Shown here: piece by piece, positions 16,980 through 28,000 of the stretch | Layout: every line of letters begins with the position of its first letter | Numbering within the stretch: position 1 is the first letter of the stretch | NCBI GenBank assembly: GCA_963663005.2 | Contig: CAXXHH010000010.1 | Coordinates: 186,001 to 250,000, forward strand | Direction: 5' to 3' | DNA: 64,000 nt | From: CAINVV01 sp963663005 | GTDB lineage: Bacteria > Bacteroidota > Bacteroidia > Bacteroidales > Prolixibacteraceae | Position numbers and translations under genes: made by a program | The notes under the pieces: generated by a model | The model's input: only the letters and a program-made list of their open reading frames with translations | The model's database searches: none | What the model was told of the DNA's origin: nothing

Positions 16980-17043
16980 ATTGCACCAAAGGATGGGGCG
17001 GTTACGACATTGCACCAAAGAGAGGGGCGGTCACGACCGCCCC
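16980..17043. repeat. 29-bp tandem duplication ending in a GC-rich hairpin
   Basis: Two imperfect 29-bp copies (16980-17008 and 17009-17037) start ATTGCACCAAAG and end ACGAC. The second copy leads into GGGGCGGTC-AC-GACCGCCCC (17024-17043), a 9-bp stem. It lies between the convergent LacI and GH28 genes and may act as a shared terminator, although it lacks a T-run. Confidence 0.55.
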
Positions 17044-17054
17044 CTACGCGCGCA

Positions 17055-18746
17055 TCATTCCACATTCAATTCGCCGGGCTTCACCTCTTTTTCGACTACC
17101 AACTGTTTTTCTTTGTTGGTTATACCGGAATTTTTCAGGCTGATCTTTTGCGTCAGTGAACCAGACAGGCGAATTATAGTACCTGCATTGGATGGAGTTT
17201 TTAGTCCGTCGATGCTGAAATTTTTCGTGTTGCGGATATCCATAACCGGAAATTTCTTCGTTTTAATGGACAAATCCTTTATCTTCACTCCCGTTGCGTC
17301 GACGCAAATCAAACCATAATCGGCATCCATCTGGATGTGCTCTAATTGGACATTCTCAAGATTCAGCTCGGGAAGTCCCTGCAGGTAGATACCCTGAAAG
17401 GCGCCTTTGCAATTGACATTTTTGATAAAAATATTCTTGAATTGCGGAGTCTCCTCATTGACGGGTAAAAGTTTGGGCGCCTGACCATCTATGCCATCGG
17501 CCATCTCTTCGGCGACCGACCTTCCGCTATAAAAAAGATTAAACGATATAGCCTGGGATGGAATATTTATCATCTCTATGTCGGAGATGAAGATGTTCTC
17601 GACAACCCCTCCCCTGCCACGGTTGCTTTTAAAACGCAAACCTACATCCGTTCCAAGAAATGTACAATTCGAAACGTGCATGTTGCGAACGCCACCCGAC
17701 ATTTCGCTTCCCACAGTGACACCACCATGACCATGATATACAATACAATCCCGTATGATCAGATTTTCGGTCGGGATGCCCCTGTCGCGGCCTTCCTTAT
17801 CCTTGCCTGATTTGATACAGATTGCATCATCCCCGCAATCAAAGTTGCTGTCGTACAGCAGAACGTTTTTGCATGATTCAATATCAATACCATCGCCGTT
17901 TTGAGAAAACCACGGATTTTTGATGGTAGCGTTCCGGACGGTCAGATCTTCGCAGAGCAGCGGATGAATACACCACGCCGGAGAATTTTGAAAAGTGGGG
18001 CCATCCAGCAGTACTTTCTTGCAGGAAATAAGACTTACCATTACCGGCCTGAGGAAATCCCGTATTTGTTCAAATTCTTCTTTGGTTTTGAGATTTCTCG
18101 GAATGTTCATCCCGGAAATTTTCTCCCCTTTTACAAACTGTTCGGAGGGATACCAGGTGTTACCCTTTTCGTTCACAATTCCGCCGGATTGAACAAGCTT
18201 CTTCCATTGCGACTCCGTTAGTTTTTCCTTCTTGACAGCTCTCCAAACTTCGCCCGTTCCGTCGAAAATACCCTTTCCAGTGATGGCAATATTTTCGAGA
18301 TTTCTTCCATTAATGGGAGAACTGCAGCGGTAGGTATTTGATCCTTCAAAATTGGTAGTTACCAGCGGATAGAGACTTTTATCCGGGGTAAAAATCACTA
18401 ATGCACCTGATTCGGAATATAATTCAATGTTGCTTTTCAAGGTAATCGGACCCGTGAGCCAGGTACCCCGGGGGATCACTACGCGACCGCCGCCCTTTTT
18501 GGAAACAGCATCGATAGCGCTGCTAAAGGCATTTGTACATAGAATCTGGCCGCCACTTTTCGCACCAAAATCGAGGATCGAAACAGAATAGGCGGGTATG
18601 GCAGGTTCAGCAACTTTCGCCATTTTAAATTCGATTCCCTGGTACAAATCCCTGACGGGGTCAGACTTGCTTTTTGTTTGTCCATTTGAATTAACAACAA
18701 AAAGGGTTGTTGTCAATAGTAACAGAACGGATCTCAATGTCTTCAT
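17055..18746 (-). CDS. GH28 polygalacturonase family protein
   Basis: From ATG 18744-18746 the product has about 563 residues with a signal peptide (MKTLRSVLLLLTTTLFV). The upstream extension starts at TTG and would bury the signal. It is a right-handed beta-helix enzyme. It opens with ILDFGAKSGG and carries the GH28 catalytic set: NGDGID (NxD), CGDDAICIKSG (paired Asp), GHGGVTVGS (His/Gly) and LRFKSNRGRGG (R-x-K). It should hydrolyse galacturonan or rhamnogalacturonan backbone by inversion, probably in the periplasm. It is last in the eleven-gene locus; the gene converges with lacI. Confidence 0.93.
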   Translation of the reverse strand: MKTLRSVLLLLTTTLFVVNSNGQTKSKSDPVRDLYQGIEFKMAKVAEPAIPAYSVSILDFGAKSGGQILCTNAFSSAIDAVSKKGGGRVVIPRGTWLTGPITLKSNIELYSESGALVIFTPDKSLYPLVTTNFEGSNTYRCSSPINGRNLENIAITGKGIFDGTGEVWRAVKKEKLTESQWKKLVQSGGIVNEKGNTWYPSEQFVKGEKISGMNIPRNLKTKEEFEQIRDFLRPVMVSLISCKKVLLDGPTFQNSPAWCIHPLLCEDLTVRNATIKNPWFSQNGDGIDIESCKNVLLYDSNFDCGDDAICIKSGKDKEGRDRGIPTENLIIRDCIVYHGHGGVTVGSEMSGGVRNMHVSNCTFLGTDVGLRFKSNRGRGGVVENIFISDIEMINIPSQAISFNLFYSGRSVAEEMADGIDGQAPKLLPVNEETPQFKNIFIKNVNCKGAFQGIYLQGLPELNLENVQLEHIQMDADYGLICVDATGVKIKDLSIKTKKFPVMDIRNTKNFSIDGLKTPSNAGTIIRLSGSLTQKISLKNSGITNKEKQLVVEKEVKPGELNVE

Positions 18747-18823
18747 ACTTATATCTGTTTGTTTAGTTTTCAATGAAATTAGTCTGGCAAAGCTCCATTT
18801 TCAAAAGTATTTATATCGTTGGA

Positions 18824-20458
18824 TTATTTAGCAATCCTGAACCAGTCAATATCCGCTGAACCTGAATCGTTAATGACTCCGTTACGAAGTGCATACAAAC
18901 CAACCTTGGCTCCAATCCATCTTCCCTCTCTAACCGTAAATTGAGTACCTATCGGAGAAAACTCGGAACCATCGGAACTGAAGCTAAAGGAACATTCGGC
19001 GCCCTTCCTGACTTGTACCCTAAAATATACCGTTGATGAGGCAGTTGTTTTGGGCTCAGAGAGCTCCTCCTTGTTCCCCTTATCCGCCTGTTTGCATGTG
19101 GCAGTCCGAACCACAAGATTACCACCTTCACGCTTGAAAAACAGCTTGCCGTAATCCATACCCATTACAATCAGACCGACTTCCTCACCATCGAAACGCG
19201 CATCAAAAGTGAGCTTTGTTGTGACAGTAAATTCCTGAGCCGGAAATTTCTGCAACAGGAGGTTGGAAACATTCCACATATTGACGGCATCAGCAGGCTT
19301 TGGGATACAATTCAACCTGTAGAATCCAAGATTTCCGGAAGGAAAACCCCAGACAGTCTGGTAATTGGCATGCCATTGCCATTGTAGTCCTAAGTCGCCT
19401 GAATTGAACTCATCGCTCTCGTCTGGCGTCATGACCGGATATGCCTTTCCAACGTTAGGCTTTTTATATGTTCTCACCGGATTCCCTGTGCCTTCACCCG
19501 TTAGATCTGTACCAATGACCGGCCAATCGTTTACCCATTTCATGGGATTGAGGTGAACCACGCGGCCATAGGCTTTGAGATCCTGAAAATTTAGAAACCA
19601 GTTTTCGCCCATTTTTGTATCCACCCAGGCACCCTGATGAGGCCCGTTGATATCGGTCTTGCCCTGTGCCATCACCGTTTTGTCTTCATAAGGACCGAAG
19701 ATATTTTTCGAGCGAAGTACCATTTGCCATCCGGGAGCAACTCCGCCGGCAGGCGCAAAAATGTAATAGTAACCGTTGCGTTTGTAAAATTTAGGACCTT
19801 CCACGGTAGGATGATTTTTATGTCCGTCGAAGATCATGAAGCTGTTTCCCTGCAATTTTGTTCCATCCGCATTCATCCCGGAAACCATCAGAACGCTTTT
19901 GACGCCGGCGCGACTTCCGGCGAAGGCATAAACCAGGTATGCTTTCCCATCGTCGTCCCAGAGTGGCGAAGGATCAATCAATCCTTTTCCCGCCTGCACC
20001 AACAGCGGTTCCGACCACGGTCCGCGGGGATTGGCAGCCTTTACCATGTAAATGCCGTAATCCGGATCAGGATAATAAATATAAAATTCGTTCTTGTGGT
20101 ACCGTATGCATGGCGCCCACACACCGCCACCGTGCTGCACAGTGGCAAACACATCGTAAGGAGGTTGTTTTGGCAGGGCATGACCAATCAATTCCCAATT
20201 CACCAAATCGCGTGAATGAAGGATTGGCAATCCCGGAACACAATTAAATGACGAAGCCGTCATGTAATAATCCTCTCCCACCCGAACAGCATCAGGATCA
20301 GAATAATCGGCGTACAACACCGGATTGGTGTAGGTTCCATCGCCGTTATCCGATACCCAAACCTTGGAAATCCCATTTGTTTTTTGAGCAGACGAAGTGG
20401 CGTAAAAAACAGTGAGCGAGGCGCATAATGTCAGGCAAGTAAAATGCTTCATCTTCAT
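18824..20458 (-). CDS. GH43 family glycosidase with C-terminal beta-sandwich
   Basis: Start is ATG 20456-20458 (MKMKHFTCLTLCASL signal peptide); the longer frame begins at TTG and runs into the previous gene. About 544 residues. The five-bladed propeller carries GH43 landmarks: the catalytic base in YADYSDPDAVRVG, the pKa-modulating Asp near LIDPSPLWDDDG, and the acid Glu in TVEGPKFYKRNGYYY. Residues from about 340 onward form a concanavalin-like C-terminal domain (DUF1349/GH43_C2 type). The family includes xylosidases and arabinofuranosidases; in this pectin locus it likely removes side-chain pentoses. Only 4 bases separate it from the PL10-CE8 gene upstream. Confidence 0.88.
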   Translation of the reverse strand: MKMKHFTCLTLCASLTVFYATSSAQKTNGISKVWVSDNGDGTYTNPVLYADYSDPDAVRVGEDYYMTASSFNCVPGLPILHSRDLVNWELIGHALPKQPPYDVFATVQHGGGVWAPCIRYHKNEFYIYYPDPDYGIYMVKAANPRGPWSEPLLVQAGKGLIDPSPLWDDDGKAYLVYAFAGSRAGVKSVLMVSGMNADGTKLQGNSFMIFDGHKNHPTVEGPKFYKRNGYYYIFAPAGGVAPGWQMVLRSKNIFGPYEDKTVMAQGKTDINGPHQGAWVDTKMGENWFLNFQDLKAYGRVVHLNPMKWVNDWPVIGTDLTGEGTGNPVRTYKKPNVGKAYPVMTPDESDEFNSGDLGLQWQWHANYQTVWGFPSGNLGFYRLNCIPKPADAVNMWNVSNLLLQKFPAQEFTVTTKLTFDARFDGEEVGLIVMGMDYGKLFFKREGGNLVVRTATCKQADKGNKEELSEPKTTASSTVYFRVQVRKGAECSFSFSSDGSEFSPIGTQFTVREGRWIGAKVGLYALRNGVINDSGSADIDWFRIAK

Positions 20459-20462
20459 AAGA

Positions 20463-23400
20463 CTATTGTAATTCAATATTATACCATCTTTCTCCGGCAG
20501 GAGATTCCCACCCTAAAGAAACAAAAATTTGTTCCTTCGTAAATTTTTTGGCTGTACTTTCTGTCAATTTCTTCGACCAAGCTACCCGTTTATTTAAGAC
20601 TGCGCCCGGGCCAGAGTTGTGATATTCGGCAAATTCGGCCGTTTTCTCATTTTCGGCTTTCGACCAATTATCCCATCCTTCGGGGCGGATAAATGATCCC
20701 ATTTCGCAATTCAGAAAGGCAACTTTCGCAAAGCCTCTCCAGGGACGACCCAGAAAAACCTTATCTACCCCCGCGGCGGCAGTTAATTTACAATCCTGAA
20801 AAACGAATCCGAATGGTTTGCCCTCGGTTGTACTGGCGGCCGTAATGAATGAGTTGCCTTTGCTATGAATTGTACACTTTTCGAAAAGAATAGTAGCCTC
20901 ACCGAAGATGAAGTCGGTCGTACCTTCGATGTAACAGTTGTAGAAATATTGTCGGGCAAATCTTCCGGCACCATAGAAAGTATCCTGATTCCCGATGATC
21001 CGGCAGTTACGAAACTGACCCCGATCACCCTCTGCGTGAAGCGCTACCGCCTGTCCAACCGGACCGGCAGTGTTTTCCACCGTAATATTTTCGAGGATGA
21101 AATCATTAGCCTCAACCTTCATGGTATAAGTATAAAAAGTACTGTTTCGCCCACGGTTGATGCGGTTAAAATAGTCGTCGTAGGTGATAATGGTTTTCTC
21201 TGCACTCTCACCGATGATAGAGAGTTTTGTATTGCAGGAAGGAACCACGATTTTCTCTTTGTAAGTACCATTTTTGACGTAAATAGTAACCCGCTTATCC
21301 GGGAATGCTTTGCTGGCATCGATGGCTTTTTGAATGGAGGTAAAATCGGCCGAGCCATCCTGGGAAACCGTAACCAAATCTTTCTGTTTGAGAATTTTAT
21401 CCAAAAAATTCACCATATATCCAGCGGTCTGACTGAACCAAGGGCGAAACAACCAGAAAGGATGCGGGGTATTTGAAATGGTGTGAATTTCTGAGTAGAT
21501 TTTTTGCTCATTCAGAATAGTGACCATTTGATCGCGCCCCGCATGAAACCTAGGAATGATGCTGTTAAGGAACATAATGGGCGGGGTATTTTTTCCTGCA
21601 TAGGCCAAAGGTGAAGCTTCTGCCCACTTTTCGGGAGCCTGCTTATAAGTCTCTCCGATCCAGTATGCGCCTGCAGAGCGCTTTTGCGGATCGGTATCCT
21701 TACCACTTTCGTTCGGATCAGTAAAATCCAGAACACCATCTATATCAATGATCGCCTGAATTTTGGTTGAAAATGCGCCGTTCCCCTCCTCGCCTTCGAA
21801 TTTTTTTAATTCCGGTGTCGTGCCGATTAATGCGGCCAGGTGACCTCCGGACGAACAGCCGGAAAGTGCAATCCAGTCGGGGTCGATATTAAGTTTTGCT
21901 GCATTTGCCCGCAGATAGCGAATCGCAGCCTTGATGTCAAAGATTGCTGCAGGGTACAAAGCTTCGGGCGAAAGTCGGTACTCGACGGTAGCAGTTACGT
22001 AGCCGTGTGCCGCGATATTTTGAACCAGCGGGTTATCCATCCCCTTGGATCCCGATCTCCAACCTCCACCGTGAATATGCAGCAAAGCAGGATATTTACC
22101 GGGTTTTGCCGGACTAAAAATGTCCAGATGCAAGTCTCGTTTCCCGTACGGCGTATTGGGCAAAGTCGCATAAACCACATTGAGTTGCGCTTTGACACCT
22201 TCCGGCAGTTGAGTCGACACCATTTTAGCATCCGGGAAATCCTTTTGTAACTTTATTAGTGCACTATAGGGAGTGAATGAGGTATCGCGCGGTATTATTG
22301 CCCATTTCTTCAGCCATTCAGGATATTTATCCAATGCCTGCTGGGGAGCGTAGGTATACCAACCGTATCCGCTGCGACGTTCGCGGCTCACTTCGGCCAT
22401 CGAATAGAGTAATTTGCTGTTGCGATCGGAAAAAAGCGGTCTTTCCGTATCAATTTCATAAAATCTCGTCCAGATTGGGGGCGCAGTAGAATCTGTTACC
22501 ACGATTCTGTCAATCTTATTTATTTTATACGGAGTCACTTCTGGCGGAGCCGGAATCGTCTTTACTTTCGTATTCAAAATCTTCGAATCATCGAACCATT
22601 TGATAGCGCTCTGGACTGCTGAAATAATTCTTGTATCGGGATTTTCAATGCTCATCAGCATGAAAACGATCGAGACACTTTCGCCATTGCATATACTAGG
22701 CATCTCGTAAGCCCTTGCCCAGGCTGGCTTCAGCGTAATCTCGTCGTACTGCTGACACCATGCCGTTAATCGTCCTTTACTGATAATCTGGCATTTCAGG
22801 ATACATTCCAACCCTTTGTCGTAAGCCTGCTGAATTCTTTTCCGAAGCTCTTTTCCGACAAATGAAAACATCGGATCGTTGTCATTGACCTTCTTCAATG
22901 TTGACATCACACCCAGAAAAGCTCCATCATTGAACGTTATATGGCTGCTGTAATTATTTTTCTCCAATGGAAAATATTGCGGCCATCCTCCATTAGGATA
23001 CTGGGCTGAAAGAATGAAACCGATCCCTTTCAGGCAGGCATTCTTGTATTTCTCGATGGAAGTTTGGGTATAAACCTGAGCCAGATATTCGACATGGGTA
23101 TAGGTAGTTGAGTTGTCGAAGGTGGTATGATCCATCTCTTTGGTCTTTACCAAGCTGTCAATCTGGTCGCTTGTCAGGATGGCCTGCATATCGTAATTCT
23201 TTGGCCAACCACCGTTATTTCGCTGATAGAGAATGATATTATCCGCAATTTTGGTGATTTCGGACTCCGAATAAGTTGGCTGATTAGCCTTCGGCTGGAT
23301 AATATTACTCTTATCGTAGATGCCGTACCAATGGCCTCTGCTGTCGGAAAACTGGCTCATATCAATTGGAACCAAAGCCTTCGCCGACGATTTATGTTGG

Positions 23401-23477
23401 GCATCCAGGCTACTGGACAACAGAATCAACGCCAAAAAGAGGGGCAGTCGCTTGAAGAAAACAGAAAGTAGTGCCAT
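20463..23477 (-). CDS. Three-domain pectin enzyme: PL10 pectate lyase, alpha/beta esterase, CE8 pectin methylesterase
   Basis: Start is ATG 23475-23477 (MALLSVFFKRLPLFLALIL signal), giving 1004 residues; the frame extends 31 codons further but without a plausible start. Residues about 70-400 are PL10-like (RNNGGWPKNYDM, TTFDNSTTYTHVEYL, YPNGGWPQYFP, MPSICNGESVS). Residues about 428-700 are an alpha/beta-hydrolase of the carbohydrate-esterase type with oxyanion loop HIHGGGW, nucleophile GCSSGG and a C-terminal TPHPFW histidine. Residues about 701-1004 are CE8 (GNQDTFYG, TTDFIFGE, FLGRPWRG). One polypeptide would thus demethylate, probably deacetylate, and cut homogalacturonan. PL10-CE8 pairings are known; the inserted esterase is less usual. 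Confidence 0.9.
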   Translation of the reverse strand: MALLSVFFKRLPLFLALILLSSSLDAQHKSSAKALVPIDMSQFSDSRGHWYGIYDKSNIIQPKANQPTYSESEITKIADNIILYQRNNGGWPKNYDMQAILTSDQIDSLVKTKEMDHTTFDNSTTYTHVEYLAQVYTQTSIEKYKNACLKGIGFILSAQYPNGGWPQYFPLEKNNYSSHITFNDGAFLGVMSTLKKVNDNDPMFSFVGKELRKRIQQAYDKGLECILKCQIISKGRLTAWCQQYDEITLKPAWARAYEMPSICNGESVSIVFMLMSIENPDTRIISAVQSAIKWFDDSKILNTKVKTIPAPPEVTPYKINKIDRIVVTDSTAPPIWTRFYEIDTERPLFSDRNSKLLYSMAEVSRERRSGYGWYTYAPQQALDKYPEWLKKWAIIPRDTSFTPYSALIKLQKDFPDAKMVSTQLPEGVKAQLNVVYATLPNTPYGKRDLHLDIFSPAKPGKYPALLHIHGGGWRSGSKGMDNPLVQNIAAHGYVTATVEYRLSPEALYPAAIFDIKAAIRYLRANAAKLNIDPDWIALSGCSSGGHLAALIGTTPELKKFEGEEGNGAFSTKIQAIIDIDGVLDFTDPNESGKDTDPQKRSAGAYWIGETYKQAPEKWAEASPLAYAGKNTPPIMFLNSIIPRFHAGRDQMVTILNEQKIYSEIHTISNTPHPFWLFRPWFSQTAGYMVNFLDKILKQKDLVTVSQDGSADFTSIQKAIDASKAFPDKRVTIYVKNGTYKEKIVVPSCNTKLSIIGESAEKTIITYDDYFNRINRGRNSTFYTYTMKVEANDFILENITVENTAGPVGQAVALHAEGDRGQFRNCRIIGNQDTFYGAGRFARQYFYNCYIEGTTDFIFGEATILFEKCTIHSKGNSFITAASTTEGKPFGFVFQDCKLTAAAGVDKVFLGRPWRGFAKVAFLNCEMGSFIRPEGWDNWSKAENEKTAEFAEYHNSGPGAVLNKRVAWSKKLTESTAKKFTKEQIFVSLGWESPAGERWYNIELQ

Positions 23478-23514
23478 GATGGTTTTGTTTGAATATATAG
23501 CGGCTGTTTTGCCT

Positions 23515-25038
23515 TTATAATACCTTGTAAATAAAATTATTGAATTTAGCTTTTCCTTTCCCAAATGCAAATAGTCCGGCTCGCAGGCTTAGAAACTGAC
23601 CAAAAACATTGTGGTTATAACCTGTAATATCCAGGCTGCGCTCTACACGATTCCAGGTTTTGCCATCCGGACTGAAGTAAAAACTTACCTCGTTATCATC
23701 GTTCAGAATTCTGAGAAACCCATGTTTCCCCAGCAAATTTTTCTCCCTGATTTTAGGATTTTTTTGAACAAAAACGCCAAATTTTTCTGTATCAACGGCT
23801 ATACGAACATTGGCAATTTCGTTATAATAGAGACAAAGTCCGGCAGTAACCTCCTCGTCGATGGTATATTCGACCTGAATCTCGTATTTATGATCTGCAG
23901 CATTTACCAGTAACGGAGAACTATCCTCAAAAGAACTGCCTTCCGCTTTAAGCTCCAATTCGCCGTTTGTCAGCGCAATGCGTTCGGGATTATAGCGTTT
24001 AAAAAATTGCCATTGCAAACCCAATTTGTCACCGTCAAAATCATCAGACAAGCCTTTATCGGCTGCGGATTTCGTTCCGGTAGGCAGTTTGATGGCATCG
24101 TCGCTTTTGACTTTCCCGGGTACCTTGAACCAATTGTCTTTGGTCCATTCGATTGGCAGCATCAGCGCCTGTCTGCCAAGAATATGATATCCCTTTTCAT
24201 AGGCATGATACAATATCCAGTAATTCCCGTTAACATCATCCACAAGGGTTCCGTGCCCCTGGTTCCACCAGCGCTCATCCCTGCTTTGCGTGTGCACGAT
24301 CGGATTAAAGGGGGAATTTTCCCATGGTCCGTACGGTGATTTTGCGCGGGCGGTGACCACCATGTGGGAAGTCGCCGGACCGGCAGTACCGCCCTCGGCC
24401 ACCGTCAGATAGAAATATCCATCCCGGACGGTCGATTTTGGCGATTCCAGGCAAAAACACTCGGTACTCCAGCTTTTAGGAAACTCCCAGCCATTGTAAA
24501 TTTCTTTCGGTTCACCAACGGTGGAAAGTCCGTCGGCCGATAATTGAACGATTGATCCCTTTGAAAGGTAGAGGTAACGGGTACCGTCGACGCCAACCAC
24601 ATGACCCGGATCAATGTATCCACGCAGTTTCAGATCGATCGGCGCGCTCCAGGGACCTTTCGGCGATTGCGCTGTGACCACCCAGTTTGTTCCCCCGGCG
24701 GGAAAATAGATGTAGTAGGTATCTTTGTGTTTGATCAGATCCGGCGCCCATACTGAACCAACATTTTGATGCAAAGCATGGCAAACCTTTTCCCAATGGA
24801 TGAGGTCGGTGGAGTGCAGAATCAATAATCCGGGATAGTAGTCGAATGAAGAGGTGGTGAGATAATAATCCTTTCCCACTCGCAGCACAGACGGATCGGG
24901 GTTGTCTCCGGGCAAAACCGGATTATGAAAGGTGTTGGTACCCGCATCTGTAGGTTTCTGGGCGGAAACAAATGAAAATCCGGAGGAGATTGCCACCGCT
25001 ATTAAAGCCACCGCGCGAATAAAATTTACTGTCTTCAT
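23515..25038 (-). CDS. GH43 family beta-xylosidase/arabinofuranosidase-like enzyme
   Basis: The 507-residue protein has a signal peptide (IRAVALIAVAISSGFSF), then a GH43 propeller. Landmarks are PGDNPDPSVLRVGKDYYL (base Asp), YYPGLLILHSTDL, YIDPGHVVGVDGTRYL (pKa Asp) and a Glu in STECFCLESP followed by DGYFYL. The last about 190 residues are a beta-sandwich typical of xylosidase-like GH43 members (KYEIQVEYTIDEEVTAGLCLYY region). It differs clearly from the GH43 at 18824 and probably attacks another side chain. It is 37 bases upstream of the PL10-CE8 gene and 29 downstream of the beta-helix gene. Confidence 0.88.
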   Translation of the reverse strand: MKTVNFIRAVALIAVAISSGFSFVSAQKPTDAGTNTFHNPVLPGDNPDPSVLRVGKDYYLTTSSFDYYPGLLILHSTDLIHWEKVCHALHQNVGSVWAPDLIKHKDTYYIYFPAGGTNWVVTAQSPKGPWSAPIDLKLRGYIDPGHVVGVDGTRYLYLSKGSIVQLSADGLSTVGEPKEIYNGWEFPKSWSTECFCLESPKSTVRDGYFYLTVAEGGTAGPATSHMVVTARAKSPYGPWENSPFNPIVHTQSRDERWWNQGHGTLVDDVNGNYWILYHAYEKGYHILGRQALMLPIEWTKDNWFKVPGKVKSDDAIKLPTGTKSAADKGLSDDFDGDKLGLQWQFFKRYNPERIALTNGELELKAEGSSFEDSSPLLVNAADHKYEIQVEYTIDEEVTAGLCLYYNEIANVRIAVDTEKFGVFVQKNPKIREKNLLGKHGFLRILNDDNEVSFYFSPDGKTWNRVERSLDITGYNHNVFGQFLSLRAGLFAFGKGKAKFNNFIYKVL

Positions 25039-25067
25039 ATTATTGAAAATTGCTCAAATTCTTAAAA

Positions 25068-28000
25068 TCATTTTTTTGTACGGGAAAGCCAGGCAACTAC
25101 CGGACCATCACCGGGAGCATCAACAGAATTGACAGTCCCGCCTTTGACCTTGGTTTCGAATGATTTTATTTCACCGGTTGAAGGATTGATCCAATTCAAG
25201 TTGTACTGATTCTGATCGTTCGCTAAATCGATGGTCACCTTACCCGATTCAGAAAAGATGATATATCCGGTTCCTTCTTTGCCCAAAACGTACTGTTTTG
25301 ACGCTGAAGCTTTCATGGTAATGGTTTTCATTTCGGCGGCATCCAGGAAAAATTGCTCGTTTTTTATTTCTGGAATTGATGCCAGCGATCCGCCTCCCAT
25401 GAATAAAGCCCAATCGGCAAATTTCGCTCCCCGCCTCGACCAGAGGATACCCTTATCAGGATATTTTAAGTGGAAATCGTGCACGGCGCGATAGATTTGA
25501 TCGAAAGATGTCTCACCAACTTCAATGAGCCGTTCGTACTGCCGGCCGGCCAGACTCACGCCGCCTACTGGTGCGTACAAACTTCCATCGCTACGGTACT
25601 GCCATTGAACAACGTCGATCATATCAACGAGATAAGAGCGTTTTGGGTCGGACAGAATTGCGTCCTGAACCTCTTTTGTTCCGGGCAGCATCACCAATAC
25701 CCGTTTGTTATTCTCTTTTTCCCAGGCGCCGATGACGTCCAGCCAGAATTCGACGAATTTCACCGGACCGGTATATTCAATTCCGAGGTGATGGATGATG
25801 TTTGTGTTATTCTTAAAATTATCGAGACTCTTCCGAATATACGCTTTGTGGTATTTTTTCAGGACAAGATTCGTTGTGTCGTAAAACGCTTCGGCCATAA
25901 ACACGCGCTTATCGCCCGAATAAGGAGGATTTTCGACGAAGCCTGGGTTATTAATGTTGTTGGCGGTACGCCAGGGATAATCCGCCCAGTGCGCGCCTTC
26001 CTCAATAATATTGTGCTGCAGATAATGCTCCTGCAATAACATGAGACCGTTTTGGTCGGCCAAATCCGTAAATTTTCTGAGGCGCAGCCAATACCAGGTA
26101 TTCCATTTTGTCAGATCATATTTGCTCAGGCGGTCAAACGCCTCTCCTTGTCCACTGCGACTGAAAGGCTGTTCATAAAACGGAGCCCACACGTCGGCAT
26201 CAGCCCGGCGGGTACGTGCATGGTCGTCCCGTCTGCGTTCGTACCACAGCGCAGGAAAACTTTGCATGGCCACCACGTGATTTTTGACCATATCGGAAAC
26301 CAGTGTATCAAGGTCGTCGGTTAATCCGCGGCCAATCCTGCCGGGAACAAAACGCACCAAATTTGCGGCCGGCCTCGCCAATTCGGACGGACGGGTTGAA
26401 CCTCTCCACATCGAAGTACGATCCTTTCTGCCTGTAACAACCTTACCATCCCGCACAATCCATCCGTTTTTAAGCGTTATCGCCGGCAAATTCTTTACTT
26501 CTTTTTTTATTGACTTGAATCCCGTTTCTTCCGACTTCAATGCATGCGAAATATCCTGATTTATTGGATATTTAGCGATCATCTGGTCGATCCATCCATC
26601 CATGGTCACATCCGGGGTTTTGGATCGTTGGCTCATCTGAGCCGCAGTTTCGATCGTTGGGGCGGTCGTTTCAGGTGAATTATAAACCATTATCTTATCC
26701 GCCTCCGAAGATTTCTTATCCGTCCGAGCTTCCAGCTGAGCATAATAGAGGCTCTCCGGTTTCACAAAAGTATGCTGCAATTCGTGGTGACCGTCGCCAT
26801 AACCCTGAGCCCAGCTGGCATACGCCCAGTTGTTGGCAGTAGGAGGAGCAGGCAGGTGAATCTGAGCGGCCCGGCATTGCCAGCAAAGTGAATTGGCGGC
26901 ACTCCAGCCACCACCCTGGCCGTCAACATCCCGGTAGGCTAGACTGATAATACCCCCGTCGATTGTCATTTTATCGAACAAAACCCCATTTGCCCAGCCA
27001 CCAATTGCGCCACTAAAATTGTATGGCATGTACGAATAACACTGAACGAAGGCGTTCGGTCCGGAGGCGGTGTAGCCCACCGAAAAGGCATGGTAACCAA
27101 ATTCGGCAAAACAGCGCTGAAATAACACCTGCTGACCCATATTTTGGAAAGAGTAACGCCGGTAATTGCCAATTTCGCCGACAGGAGACAGTGATTTACA
27201 ATCCTCCACCGTAATCCGCGAGGCAGTTTCCCACACAGCGACGGCAGAGCTGACAAAATGTTCGGCAACGACTCTCCGTACCCAGGAATCGCAAACATTA
27301 TCCATGGTAATAGCCATCCAACGGTGATTTTCATCCTTGACATTAGAGGCATCGTAGGTCGAATTGCAGCGCAGATTTTCTACCCCAACATTTTTAATGC
27401 GGCCATCCCAGCTATATTTTGACACGTTTCCACCGCCATACTGCGGATCCAGCACATTGGTTAATGGAACATCAATCGTAATGGATTCGGGCGTTACAGC
27501 GATCACTTTTCGGTTCCAGTTCAGATCAAAATCGCCCGGAGTCCAGTTTGTAAGGGTATAATCGACGTAGAGACCGATCTTGTCTGTACCGATTTTTTCG
27601 AGCCACTCTTTGGTCGAAGGCCGATTGACTCTTACCAGGTCTCCAACCTTAAACGAATGGCCATTTTTAAAAGTGAGCTTGGTTGTATTCAGTGGAAAAT
27701 AGCTATCCGACAATTGATTGGGAGCCTCAAATTTGCAATTATTAATTCCTGTAATCCGGATCAGGGTTTCCCTGTCGGTTCCCGTTCCGATCAAAACAGT
27801 TCCCTCATTTTGACAACCGCTGCCGCGTAGAACGACTCCCGAATTGCGGATGGTGAGTCCGCCGGCAATTTTAAAAGTCCCCTTCCCCAGCAAAACGGCC
27901 CCTCTGAAACCATTTTTATCCAGTGGCAATGAAGAGACATAATCGATGGCATTTTGAATACGTTCGGTGGCATCGCCGGAAGTTGCACTAACGATCACTT

